From: Entophlyctis helioformis
Taxonomy: Eukaryota > Chytridiomycota > Chytridiomycetes > Chytridiales > Chytriomycetaceae
Direction: 5' to 3'
Length of the DNA: 64,000 nucleotides
Assembly: GCA_025526915.1 (NCBI GenBank)
Contig: JAHLKH010000110.1
Location: 1-64,000 of the forward strand
A program made the translations under genes and the position numbers. Shown in pieces: positions 1 to 10,232 of this stretch. The notes under the pieces were generated by a model. It was not told the origin of the DNA and did not search any database. It saw only the letters and a list, made by a program, of their open reading frames with translations. Positions within the stretch are counted from its first letter, which is position 1. Each line of letters opens with the position of its first letter.

Positions 1-5
1 CAAGC

Positions 6-2581
6 ATGCCGCCGCCAAGGATGCCAAACGCACTGCTGCCGAGGTCGCCACACCAAGCCCACCAACGCGCAAGAAACAAAGGCGCAAAAGGGCCAGCATC
101 AGCCACACCACCGGCCACTGAGGACGCCTCACTACACGCTGCTCAAGATGCTGCCCCTCCTGCCTCGGGTCTCAAGCACGACCGGTCCACCTCTTCATCG
201 GCCACCAACAGCACCAAACCCAAGAGGCAACGGCGCAGGAAGGACAAGGCCACCACTGCGGCCGCGACACCCAGCATGCTGCCAGCCACAGACAACGGCG
301 GTCTTGATACAATCCCGCAAGCATTGCATGTGCTTGTGCCGATCTTGAGCAATGCGTCACTCTCAGAGATCAGGATCTTTTACGAGCTGCGCAAGCTTGC
401 TGTTGGCACAACAATCAAGTTGTGCCCTGAGGCGGCGAGCCGCGACCCATTCATCCTCATTACCGAGGCCACCCTCTTTTGGGTGGTAATGGGGGACCAC
501 GGATGAGCGCAAGAATGGCAAGCAGAGTGATGCTTTGAAAGACTTGAGACTGCAGCTTCTGGATGCACTCAGTAGGTCGCACTTGTTTATGCCATGCTTG
601 TATGATTTGATGCTGACACTGCACTTTTGTCCAAGACTACAAAGATGAAGACTTGGGCCTCACGTCATTCAACAAGGATATTGAGCCGGCATTCAGCGCA
701 AGTCAAGAGCTCTGTGTTCTCGACGTCCTGCTTCCCGGCCTCCGCCCTGAGAAAGGTCACTTCCAGACCCCTGCACAAGCCAAAGATGAGATGGACGCGG
801 TTGCCAAGGCCACAGCCAAGGCGACGCAAGAGGCTGACAAGCAGGGTCTGGTTGGCAAGGAGCGTGAGGAGCATATCAAGGCTGCGATTGATGCGGCACG
901 TCCAGCAAAACGGACCAAGGCAATCCTGACAGGCAGCGTCAGGACGGATGGATACAGCATCTTTCAACTCGCTCTCGATGGCCGCACAAACCGTCCAGAG
1001 TCACCTTGCTGTATGTGGCGTGCTTGAATGCAATGGTGCACACATTGATTCTGACTGCCGCCTTGCTCTGCATGCTCCAATCTGGTGTCTTCAGGCCAGC
1101 AGCCGTGGGTTGATGATGATGATGATGATTCTGATTCTGATGATGATGAGGCCAATGATGGGCATGATCACATGGATGGCACATGTGAGTTGCTGTGCCA
1201 TTATGATGCACACTTGGCACCAGCAGCAACTGACATGCCATACACAGCCACCAAGCCAAAAGCGACCAATCCTGTAAGCCACTTGCATGCTAACCTCGCG
1301 CTTTGGTGTACATGCATTGCACATTCCTCACTCATGTCATGGCACGACAGGCCCAGCGCAACTTTAATGCATCTCAGCGACTGCGCAACATCCTCAAAGC
1401 CAACAAGTTGTTCACCAACAAGGGCTACCGGTTTGTGCGGATTGTCGGCATTGATTGGGGCCAGCGGTACCTGTATGGCGCGTCCAGCATCTTAGTGGAC
1501 CTTAGGGACTTTTCGTATAAGCTCGAGTCCAACTATGTGCTCTCCTCTGGCATGGCACATGCTGAGCGCATCTTTCAGGACTGGTATGCATGCAATGACT
1601 CTGCCATGCGCACTCTTGACCAGATCAACTCACAGTGCCTGCCTCTTGTGCCAGGTTTGCTGATCGACTTGCCAAGGCAGCTGACATCCAGGCGGCCATT
1701 GCATTCAAGACAGCAAAGCATGCCGATCCAAACGTCAAGCCTGGCGAGAGAGCCTTTTGGGATCTATGCTGCCGTGCGTACTGCTCGCCATTCCTGAATG
1801 CACGGGTACGTTTTCTCTGTTTCTGGATGCCCATTGACATGGCTGCCATGCTGCTTGATCGCCTGCTGATCACACTGGACGGCATGGCATGGCATGGCAT
1901 TCCACAGAAGGTCAAGGCCAAGCGGTTCACCATGCGCAGCAACAGCATGTCAATTCGCGGAAACGCTCTTGAAGGCATCATGAAGCTGGCAGGATCGACC
2001 ACTGGCAAGCGCGCATCTCGTGCATCTCAAGGCCGCTGTGACAAGCCAACAGAGAAGGACATTCCCGTTGTCTGGGCATTTGGCATCGACTTTACAGGCC
2101 AAGGTGGCCGGCACGCTGTGTTTGAGAAGTTTCTCATCAGGCATCTGCGGTCGTCTGGATATGCCTATGTGCGTCTGATGTCACGCTGTCCATCCATCCA
2201 TCCATCTGTGCACCAACTGACCACATGATCATGCACACACACACACAGATCTACCGCTGCAACGAGAACCTGACCAGCCAGATGTGCCCGCAGTGCAAGC
2301 AGCGGATCCCAGACAAGAACCGCACCAACCTGCGACGCTACGAGTGCACAGACTGCAAGACCGTCTACCACCGAGACGTGCTTGGAGCCACCAACATCGG
2401 GATGGTCGCACTGTGGCATCTGCTCTATGGACAACGACCGCTCTATTTGACGCACACGCCAGCCAGTGACGATCCAGCCACACCAGAGCACCTTGCAGAC
2501 ATCAAGGCAATGCATACTGCCATCCAGCAGCGTGCAAGTCGTGCCCAAGCCTGGTTGCCAGCCATGTGTTGTCTCGCATGA
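6..2581 (+). CDS. Fanzor (eukaryotic TnpB-like RNA-guided nuclease), possibly 5'-incomplete
   Basis: Likely a transposon-encoded, RNA-guided DNA endonuclease of the Fanzor/TnpB family acting in the nucleus. Reconstructed exons: 6-571, 636-1010, 1095-1273, 1351-1583, 1655-1805, 1908-2168, 2249-2581, all GT-AG and in phase. A basic stretch (KPKRQRRRKDK, near residue 75) looks like a nuclear localisation signal. An acidic Asp run lies in exon 3. RuvC motif I is GIDWG (about 1440-1460). The block AFGIDFTGQGG (about 2075) sits where RuvC motif II is expected, although I cannot assign the catalytic acid. The last exon has a zinc ribbon (CPQC ... CTDC) followed by HRDVLGATNI, the RuvC III aspartate. 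One frame break lies in the first exon at a G5 run (491-495); a 28-nt intron at 486-513 would also solve it. The ATG at 6 is the first in the window and more N-terminus could lie upstream. The family call is firm; activity is unknown. Confidence 0.85.
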
Positions 2582-2700
2582 CAAGCCTTTGGCACTCTGA
2601 CTTCTACGTCTACCAACTTTTTGAATCGGGGGACCTCCCGATCGACCTAACGGGTCACTTTTTCTAACGATAAAGGTGAGACCCTCGTTGGTATGCCTCG
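2582..2700 (+). ncRNA. Structured 3' tail of the Fanzor element, candidate guide (omega) RNA region
   Basis: In known Fanzor and TnpB elements the guide RNA is made from the 3' end of the nuclease gene and its flank. Here the bases after the stop codon carry consecutive inverted repeats. A 6-bp perfect stem plus one G-U pair joins 2625-2631 with 2636-2642 around a 4-nt loop. A 4-bp stem joins 2644-2647 with 2653-2656. Alternatively, 2650-2658 pairs with 2676-2688 with small bulges. No open reading frame of note covers the segment. The call is inference from position and foldability; the right end of the element is not defined because the left end is outside the window. Confidence 0.35.
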
Positions 2701-2741
2701 CCCGCTCGTCGTCGCATGCTCGTTGCTGACGCGAGCCTTGA

Positions 2742-2751
2742 ATCACGTGAT
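2742..2751. promoter_or_regulatory. Palindromic ATCACGTGAT (E-box/Cbf1-like) upstream of PIF1
   Basis: A perfect 10-bp palindrome centred on CACGTG lies about 100 bp before the PIF1-like start codon. An ACGCGA motif, resembling the MluI cell-cycle box of yeast replication genes, lies just upstream at about 2729. The same CACGTG core recurs before other genes in the window. Function is inferred. Confidence 0.4.
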
Positions 2752-2848
2752 ATGTGGGTTGCATTCGTCGCCTCTCGGGTCGAATTTAATTCCAAAATCC
2801 TTGGTAATTGTTTGGATGTCGGGCCACCAGATCGCCCAACGTTCAACA

Positions 2849-5669
2849 ATGACCCCAAGGCTGGCTCGGCTTGCCAGCACTACAAGAGCCACGGCTCCAA
2901 CCGCACACACACGATGGGTTGTTGCAGCGGCTGCAGCACATATGCCTGCATCTGCAGCATCTGCAGCACCACCAGCATCTGCAGCACCCGTAGCGCCAGC
3001 AACGGCCGGCAGCTCTTGCATCTGTTGGCACGTCGCCCTGTCCGACTCGGATGGCATTGTTCGCACAAGCACCCTCCCAGCAGCGCCGGTAGCACCCTCC
3101 TCGCCAGCCTTCCCTGCAAGAGGGCGGCGGTGTCCCGCCGCATCTGTCCGCTGCCTGCATACCACACCGGCGATCCAGGGAGCACGGACCCGCCGGAAGT
3201 CCGAGCCGCTGCCTGAGTCCCCAGCAGAGACCCAACTTCTCGCAGACACACCGCCGTCTGCAATGTCCGAACAAGCGCTGCCTTCCCACCTGCCAGACAC
3301 CATCTCGGCGCTCGATCCCACGCTCGCCCAGGGCCCGCAGGCATTCAAGTACAAGAACACTGCTCGGGTCATACCACCGGAACGCCGCCCATCCACAACA
3401 GACGGCACGCTGATCAGCACAGGCAGCACGCAGCCGGCGTCTGCAATCTCACGACAAGCCCAGTCTGGCGGACAGCCCACGACTCTGCAGGCGTCGCCGT
3501 TCATTGTCGGACTGATGCCGCCCGAGCTGCTGTCGGCCGATCCGCCAGAAGCGACTCTGCAGTCGCCCAGGAGCGGCATACAGCTGTCTGAAGAGCAGCA
3601 GGACATCTTGAACCTGGTGCTCAGCGGGCAGAATGTGTACTTTACGGGCAAGGCCGGCACGGGCAAGACCGAGCTCATTCACGAGATGGTGCGCGAGCTG
3701 CGTAATCAGGGCAAGCGTGTTGCTGTGACGGTAAGCTGCCGGCGTGTGCGGTGCATGTGGTGCATGTGGTACATGTGGTGCATATGGTGCACTGACCGGC
3801 TGGGATCACTTGATGGCAGGCTCCGACTGGTATTGCAGCATCCCTTGTAAGCGGCATTTAGACATGGAATCCTGCACTGTTAACCCACTGGACAGTCTCT
3901 CATCATGCATGAATGCATGCCCTTCCATCCTGGCAGATTGGTGGCCGCACGTTGCACTCGTTCGTGTCCTTGCATCCGTCCGCCAAAATCAGCACAGAGC
4001 AGCAGCTCGAAGCCCACGTCAGATCAGAGCCATGGCGGATCGCATCATACACAAAGACTCAAGTCTGGATCTTGGACGAGGCGTCCATGGTCGACCCGCA
4101 GACATTTAGTCTGCTGGATCGCACGTTTCGCAGAATCAGACGCCGCCATGATGAGCCGTTTGGTGGTGTCCAGATGGTCATCTGCGGGGATTTCTTTCAG
4201 CTGCCTCCAGTGTCTCGCGACAAGAAACGCCACAGCGGCAAGCACCACAGTCCCCAGATCGCAGAGGACATTGCGGGCCTCGCATCTCGGTCTCGCCTGC
4301 TTTCGTTTCTCCAAAGCCAGAGCTCAAGGCCGGATTCGTCAAGACAACAGCAACAGCAACCACCGCATTATACCGACCATGATACCACTCAAGATCTACA
4401 GGATACACAGCCATCTTTGCACCGACACCACCACCACCACCACGGGGGGCATCACCACCACGATCAGTCGCAACGACCCAGCAGCGTCAGTCGAGGCCAT
4501 CCATTCATTTCGCGTCTCGACTACAACACCGAGTACATGTTCAACAGCGACGGCTGGTCGGCACTGGTATCACATGGCCTTCAAGTGCGCGAGCTGACGC
4601 AAGCATTCCGACAACGCGAGCCAGGCTTTGTCGCCCTGCTTGACGATGTGCGGCATGGTATCTGGTCGCCAGCACACATGGACATGCTGATGCCGTACCA
4701 CGTGCAGCAGTCGTCCATATCGTCCAGCATAGGCAATCCCGAACTGGCAGCCGACACCAAGAACGACGGGATACGGCCGACGGTTCTGTCCATATACCGC
4801 GCACAGGCCGAAGACGAAAACTGGCGTGAACTGCAGCGACTGGGGAAACTAGTGCACATGTACCAGGCGGTCGACACGGCAGATGCGATGCGGCCATTAC
4901 TGTCCATGCCGTCGCCGCACTCCTTGACGACACCGAGCTTGGCCCGCGAGGCGTTTGCGAATGTCATGGACTACGGGTTTGACGCCATGCAAGCCGAGCG
5001 GTTGCTGCCGCTATGCGTGGGTGCCCAAGTCGTGCTCCTGCGCAACATGGATCTGGCGCGCGGTTTGGTCAACGGCACTCGAGGTGTTGTCGTTGACTTT
5101 TACCAGGCGTACGACGCTGTTCTTGGCCAGATCATGACCCTCCCGGTCGTGCAGTTTTTGTGCTACAGCCGCCCTGCGGCATCCAGAAGCAGCAGCAGCA
5201 GCAGCAGTGGCGGGTCACGCCAAGTACGATGGTCATGCGGACGTTTGTGGTGGGATACCAAGAGTTTTCGACCCGCGCGGACGAATGGGATGTGGCGGCA
5301 GCCCTGGCACCTGATCGCGGTCGCAACGACGAGATGCCTTTACCAGATGGCGGTGCACATCACCGCATGAGCACGCACCATCGCAACGCACACTCATCCG
5401 ACCTTGCAGTGCCGTCAATGGTTGTTGGGCCAACAGTGCGACGGAGACAGCTGCCGCTCAAGCTTGCGTGGGCACTGACGGTGCACAAGTCGCAGGGCAT
5501 GACACTCGACCGAGTTGAGCTCGACATTGGGCGAGCGTTTGCGCCTGGCCAAGGATACGTTGCGCTTTCGCGGGTGCGCAGCCTGGCTGGTCTGCGGCTG
5601 AGAAAGTTTGGCGAGTCGTCCGTCGTTGTATCGGAGAGGGTTGTGCGGCAGTTTGGCATTGGCGGCTGA
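2849..5669 (+). CDS. PIF1: PIF1-family 5'-3' DNA helicase
   Basis: ATP-dependent 5'-3' DNA helicase for mitochondrial and/or nuclear genome maintenance. Exons: 2849-3730, 3820-3846 (27 nt), 3937-5669. The micro-exon supplies TGIAAS, so the spliced run reads [18 protein letters not shown], a PIF1 signature. Walker A is GKAGTGKT (about 3650), Walker B is LDEASMVD (about 4075), followed by GDFFQLPPV. The C-terminal block has HKSQGMTL and [11 protein letters not shown]. The N-terminus from the chosen ATG is rich in Arg, Thr and Ala and looks like a mitochondrial presequence; an in-frame ATG at 2816 is the alternative. A His-rich insert (about 4420-4470) and a Gln run are low complexity. The frame breaks once at a T5 run (5155-5159), inside a conserved region and with one base too few, so probably a sequence error. 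Confidence 0.93.
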
Positions 5670-5894
5670 TGCTTGCGCTCGCGTCGATACTCTGTGATCT
5701 GAACGGACGTGCCGACAGATCTGAGCAATCCTTATTTTGTTGATGCCATCCATGTCATCTTGATGGCATCTGTACAGCGCCATGATAATTAAGGCTCGAC
5801 GAGTTTGTCCGCAGACCCAGCGCAGTACAAAAGGATGAGTGTGCACCCGCCTCCTCCACACCAGCATCAGTCCAACACACACACCAGCACTCCA

Positions 5895-6632
5895 ATGACC
5901 CCCAACGCCGGCAACCTCGTCACTCTCGCAGCCGTGCTGCTCTCGCTCATTGCGCCATCGACGCATGCCGTCGCCGTGCCGTCTGCATCTGGCATCGCAC
6001 TCTCATCGCAGTCTCTGGACAAGCGTGCACCAGTCGGTTTCTCTGCGCGCGGCGTGCGTGCAACATACTACGGCGCAGACTACCAGATGAACGGCGGCCG
6101 CTATGTGGGCGATGTGCCTCCTGTTGCGCCGTTCGGCATCGGCGCATGCGGCACAAGCTTCTTCCCGTCGAACCCCCGCTACTTTGTCGCCATGAACGCT
6201 GGCGCATATCGTGCGTCTGACTGCGGCCTGTGTGCACGGGTGTCGTTCCAAGGTCGCTCCACAGTCGGGCCCGTTGTCGACCGCTGCGCTGGATGCGGCA
6301 CAGGCATCGACATCTCGCTGCCAATGTTTGGCGAGCTCGTCGGTGGCGAAGCAGAGGCACGGCGACGCGGCGTTGTCCAGGTCGACTTTGAGATCATCCC
6401 GTGTCCGGCTGGCCGTGGCGTTCGTGGCTCGTCGCCCGCCCCTGCTCTGCCCGCTCCCAGACCTGCCAGACCCCCGAACGGCGGCAGCTCTACAGGCGAC
6501 TCCTCTGGCTCTGTGTGCACTCGCTTTGGATTCCCATGCTGCCGCAGCCAAGCTGGCCGTGCGTCAGCCACACGCGATGCCAACGGCTTTCTATATGGCC
6601 AAGAGAACGGTGTTGCTTGCATCTACGTATGA
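5895..6632 (+). CDS. Secreted expansin-like (double-psi beta-barrel) protein with C-terminal fungal dockerin/CBM10-like module
   Basis: Secreted protein with no intron. From the ATG at 5895 the N-terminus is a good signal peptide (hydrophobic core LVTLAAVLLSLIAP, then a Thr-His-Ala cut site). An in-frame ATG at 5835 would add a polar leader. The middle part (about residues 50-165) has the expansin/barwin layout: ATYYG, conserved cysteines in CGTSFF, CGLCARV and DRCAGC, then the GxxIDIS block. A Pro-rich linker follows. The last 40 residues, with GFPCC, then a D-x-N-G turn, then GQENGVAC, resemble the Cys-rich CBM10/dockerin modules of anaerobic fungi. Expansin-like proteins loosen plant or fungal walls without hydrolysis; the tail could anchor it to carbohydrate or to a partner protein. 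Fold call firm, tail call moderate. Confidence 0.75.
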   Translation: MTPNAGNLVTLAAVLLSLIAPSTHAVAVPSASGIALSSQSLDKRAPVGFSARGVRATYYGADYQMNGGRYVGDVPPVAPFGIGACGTSFFPSNPRYFVAMNAGAYRASDCGLCARVSFQGRSTVGPVVDRCAGCGTGIDISLPMFGELVGGEAEARRRGVVQVDFEIIPCPAGRGVRGSSPAPALPAPRPARPPNGGSSTGDSSGSVCTRFGFPCCRSQAGRASATRDANGFLYGQENGVACIYV

Positions 6633-6805
6633 GTGTCGCTGTGTGCTTTGATAATAGAAGGATAGATCCGTTTCTGCAATCCCATGCTTCACTCCATCTC
6701 AGACACGCACGCCACTCTGGACACGGGCATCACCACGAATGGGTTGATCGATGTACATGGTTTACTGTCCAACAAGGCGTGGCACGCAGACATGGCACAG
6801 GGCAT

Positions 6806-8591
6806 TCAAGCAAAGTCGACAGTGACCTTGCCAGACGATGCAGAAAGGTCCATCATGGTTGTGCTCGTGTTCTCGTTGTACTCGCCAATGGCAGACTCGA
6901 TGGTGGGGCCGCTGCTGACAGCGATGCCGGCCCTGAGCACACTGCACGAGCCGCTGAGCGAGTCGGCCTTGACCATGCCGTTGTATCCAGACGCGACCTT
7001 GGCCGCGATGTTGCCCGATGTTGTCGTGACTGTGGTTGTGGATCCGACGAGTGGCGCAAGACGAAGCTCGGCATTGCCGCTGCTGGATCGTGACTTCAAT
7101 GACCTGTAGTGGCTGACAGAGACGCCTCGAATGTCGCCTGATGTCGTGCGGATGCTGGCAGCACGCTCGCCCGCAGTCTCCTCAACGCCGACAAAGCTGA
7201 TCTGTGCAGTCACGTTGCCAGACGAGCGCTCAATGTCCACACGGTCGACTGCATTAATGCCTGAAAGCCTGCAGTCGCCAGACGAGGAGCTGCTGGTGAA
7301 CGATCGTGCCCACACGGTCGCCGTCTCCACATCGCCCGAGGTGGACAGCAGTGTGACATTGCCGCGCGACGTGACATCGTTCAGCCGGATGTCGCCAGAC
7401 GACGTCTTCACGTCAATGTCGTCGCCAGCCACGAGGTCGCCAGCACGGATGGTTCCAGACGAGGTGTGCATGTTGAACTTGTCATGCGCCTCGACCTTCT
7501 TGGTGGTGATGCTGCCCGATGTCGTGTTGAACGTCACAGAGTCGCAGGAAACCGTGTCGAGCTTGATGTTGCCCGACGATGTGTGGACAGACAGCGAGCC
7601 AGCCAGGATGATGTCGCGAGACTCGACGTCGCCCGAAGCACACTCGATCTTGACGACGGCCGCGCCGCCCACAGGACCCAACAGCGTCAGGTCGCCAGAC
7701 GACGAGCGGAACGACACAAGCGTGGCGTGGACGCCGTTGATCTGGGCATCGCCCGAGGACCGCTGGATGACGACGCCACGATCACCGCCGGCCGTGATGT
7801 TGCCGCACTTGATGTCGCCCGACGTGCCCATGAACGCGACGCTCTCGGCAGCACTCAGGTCGCCCAAGCAGACGTCCTCGGAAGTGCCCGTGACCTTGAA
7901 CGAGCGGGTGGACAGCGAGCCAGCCGTAAAGTTGTACTTTGTAGATCTGTACTCGGTGCTGGTGCCTGACAGCGAGACCTTGATGCTGGCCGTCTTGGGG
8001 GTGGATGTGAAGGCCACGTCGACATCGCCAAAGGGGTGCAAGAAGTCGTCCTTGATGTCGAACTTGGTCCTTTGGGATCCAGACAGGACGAGGTTGAGGC
8101 CCGACTGGCAGGCGTCGGGGATCTCGACCGTTACGGTGACGTTGACGCTGGGGGTCGACTGGCCGATGCCGAAGAGGGAGCCAAAGAACGAGGACGACGA
8201 CGACGGTGCGCTGGTGAGAGCGGTGCGCAGGCTGAACGATGCAGTGCCGTCTGCAAACGAGTCTGTGGGCGTGGCCGTGAACGACGCTGTGGCTGACTTG
8301 ACCGAGGCCGAGTATGTCAGACGCACACACGGCTTGGCCGTGTCCGAGGCAGGCGCTCTGACAAGGGCGACGGTTGTGGTCTGCAGGCGTGCACATGCGA
8401 TGGATCTGGTGTCAGTCGGCCAGACAGAGCGTGGCTGGCACGCAGGCAGAACCAGTCGCACTCACAGCATCGTCGACAAGGTCCAGGTGGAGCGACGACG
8501 GAGCGAACCAGACAAACGACTGCTGCTGCTGCTGCTCAGAGCGCGAGCCAGAAGCGGTGGGAGCGGGAGCGTCACTGGCGGCCTTTGACAT
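6806..8591 (-). CDS. DUF4097-like beta-repeat (putative adhesin-like) protein
   Basis: Two exons: 8591-8466 and 8380-6806, joined by an 85-nt GT-AG intron. The start is the ATG at 8591, after a TATA-like box on the same strand. The protein begins with a short Ser/Gln-rich segment and shows no convincing signal peptide or membrane span. From about residue 200 to the end it is built of 15- to 20-residue repeats carrying SSGDI, SSGNI or TSGSI turns, the hallmark of the DUF4097 family that folds as a stacked beta-solenoid. Such proteins are common in fungi and bacteria; no biochemical role is established. The large opposite-strand ORF at 7131-8588 is its shadow. Confidence 0.75.
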
Positions 8592-8647
8592 TGCTGCTGC
8601 TGGTTGCTGCTGGTTGCGTGAGCAAGAGAGCGGTGCACCGTTGTCGC

Positions 8648-8713
8648 TTTATATGTGCACACGGCGGCCAATCAGCAGACTCGATGGCGTGGCAGTGACG
8701 TGGCAGCCACGTG
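8648..8713 (-). promoter_or_regulatory. Core promoter of the DUF4097-like gene
   Basis: Read on the minus strand, the region 60-120 bp upstream of the start codon holds in order a CACGTG core (8708-8713), an inverted CCAAT (CCAATCA on the plus strand at about 8668) and ATATAAAG (about 8648-8655), a good TATA box. The spacing is plausible for a RNA polymerase II promoter. Confidence 0.45.
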
Positions 8714-8952
8714 GCACAACAGCCTCCGATGATGGAGCCAAGCGCTGAATGCAGGACGATTACTGGTGGGGTGTGCTATGCAAGGCAATGTGCGCCGATG
8801 CAGTGGGACGGCTGCGTTCCATCATGGCAGCAGCACACACGTCTGCGAGCGGGTGCCCCATGCCATGTCGTTGGTTAGATGCCAAACATGCATGAGCATG
8901 CGTTTTATCATGCAGTTCGCGCGCGATAAGGAAACCACAGCCCCGTTCTCAT

Positions 8953-10094
8953 ATGGCGCCACGAGAGATTCCGTTTGAGATACTCGAGCAGATTGCGCGC
9001 CGGCTGGATCGCATCACACTGCTGCGTCTGGTGTCCAGGTACGCGCACACGTTTCTCAGCCGCCTGCATCCGTCGGCAAGTAGGAGGAGCGCAGCCAGAT
9101 ACTCACACGCGCGCGCGCGAGCACAGCTCACTGTTTCTGCATGACACGCTCAGGCATCCGTTTTTTCGGCGGTTCTGGCGCGACCAGTGCCGAAAGTATA
9201 TCGGCGGGCCGCTCACCGCGAGCGGCAAGGCTCTCGACACGTACACGGCCCGGCCATCGTACCGCGTGCCAAAGTGGCTGAGCACGCGGTCATCGGCCGC
9301 TGGCGATGCCCAAGACGAGACGGTGGACTACTACAAGCTGTTTGTGGCGGCGGATATGGTGTGCGTGTATGCCTGGGGATGCCGCTCGACAGTGTGCTTG
9401 GGCAAGACGCGAACGCAGTGGTTGTAAAGCAAGGCCGCGAGGAGACGATGAGCGCAAGTGAGCGGACACGGATCAGCGGCGCATTGCGGACATGTTTGAG
9501 CGACCACTGGCGACCGCTGCGAGACGTGATATGCGGGTACGCCGCGCTGTGCCGAGCGCCGTCATTTCTCAAGCAGTGCGGTGCGTGTATGTGAATGCAG
9601 CAGCTCCAATCTGCATATGAACTGACGCCGCCATGGTACCAGACCAGTGTGGCGATGCGCAGTATTGCGCTGGATGCACACGACGCATGCCTCTGTGTGT
9701 CCAGTCCGACGGCCAGCTCCTTGGCAATGATCGTGCCATTGGTGGTGGTGGTGGTGGTGGTGGTGGTGGGCAGTCGGCCGAGGGAACGCCAACCACGTTA
9801 TCGCGGCAGTCGACTGAAAGCAGTTTGCTGAACGGGCAGGATGGGCATGCCGACCGGCGCGCGATCCTGCGAGCACGGTTTCCGTGCTTGAGAGACACCA
9901 CGTGTCCAGGATGCCTCGTACGGAGCTTCGAGCGGTGCAGGGAGTGTGGGTCGTCGCTTGAAAGGTGTGCGCACTGCGTGCTATCGTGCGGATTCGAGGG
10001 CTGGTTCTGCGGCATCGCGTGCCAGATGAGTGCGATGCGGATAGGCGTTCACAATGACGGACATGCAGTGGCAGGTGGCGGCGTGGTTGGGTAG
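8953..10094 (+). CDS. F-box protein with C-terminal Cys-rich zinc-binding region
   Basis: Exons as rebuilt: 8953-9038, 9154-9580, 9643-10094. The N-terminus (IPFEILEQIARRLD, then LLRLVSR) matches an F-box, suggesting a substrate adaptor of an SCF ubiquitin ligase. The last exon starts in CDQCGDAQYCAGC and continues after a 10-Gly run with CPGC, CREC, CAHC and CGIAC, a run of CxxC pairs typical of zinc ribbons or knuckles. The acceptor at 9642 is fixed by the Asp codon it creates within the first cysteine pair. A one-base deficit at the G4 run 9375-9378 is needed to join exon 2 to the next reading frame. The middle shows no recognised repeat, so the substrate cannot be guessed. Confidence 0.65.
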
Positions 10095-10232
10095 CCAGCG
10101 ACTCTCCTTTGTGCATCTGCCATTAAAGGATGTGCGCAAGCTCCATGCTGCCAATGGCTTGCTTAGCATTCCAGACAGACTAGAGTGATGCACAGCAGCA
10201 TATCCGTCAAACGCTCTTTATTGTACCAGTGT

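Noticed and set aside
2743..3678. 311-codon minus-strand ORF opposite PIF1
   Set aside because: Shadow of the Ala/Pro/Ser-rich N-terminus of the helicase; Cys and Ala runs are the complement of GC-rich codons.
5155..5189. 27-nt intron explaining the PIF1 frame break
   Set aside because: GTGCTA to CCAG at 5160-5186 does not give the right phase; a missing T in the T5 run does.
7131..8588. 485-codon plus-strand ORF
   Set aside because: It is the antisense of the repeat-rich DUF4097-like gene; its own sequence has no recognisable domain and the opposite strand shows clear repeats, a promoter and a good splice site.
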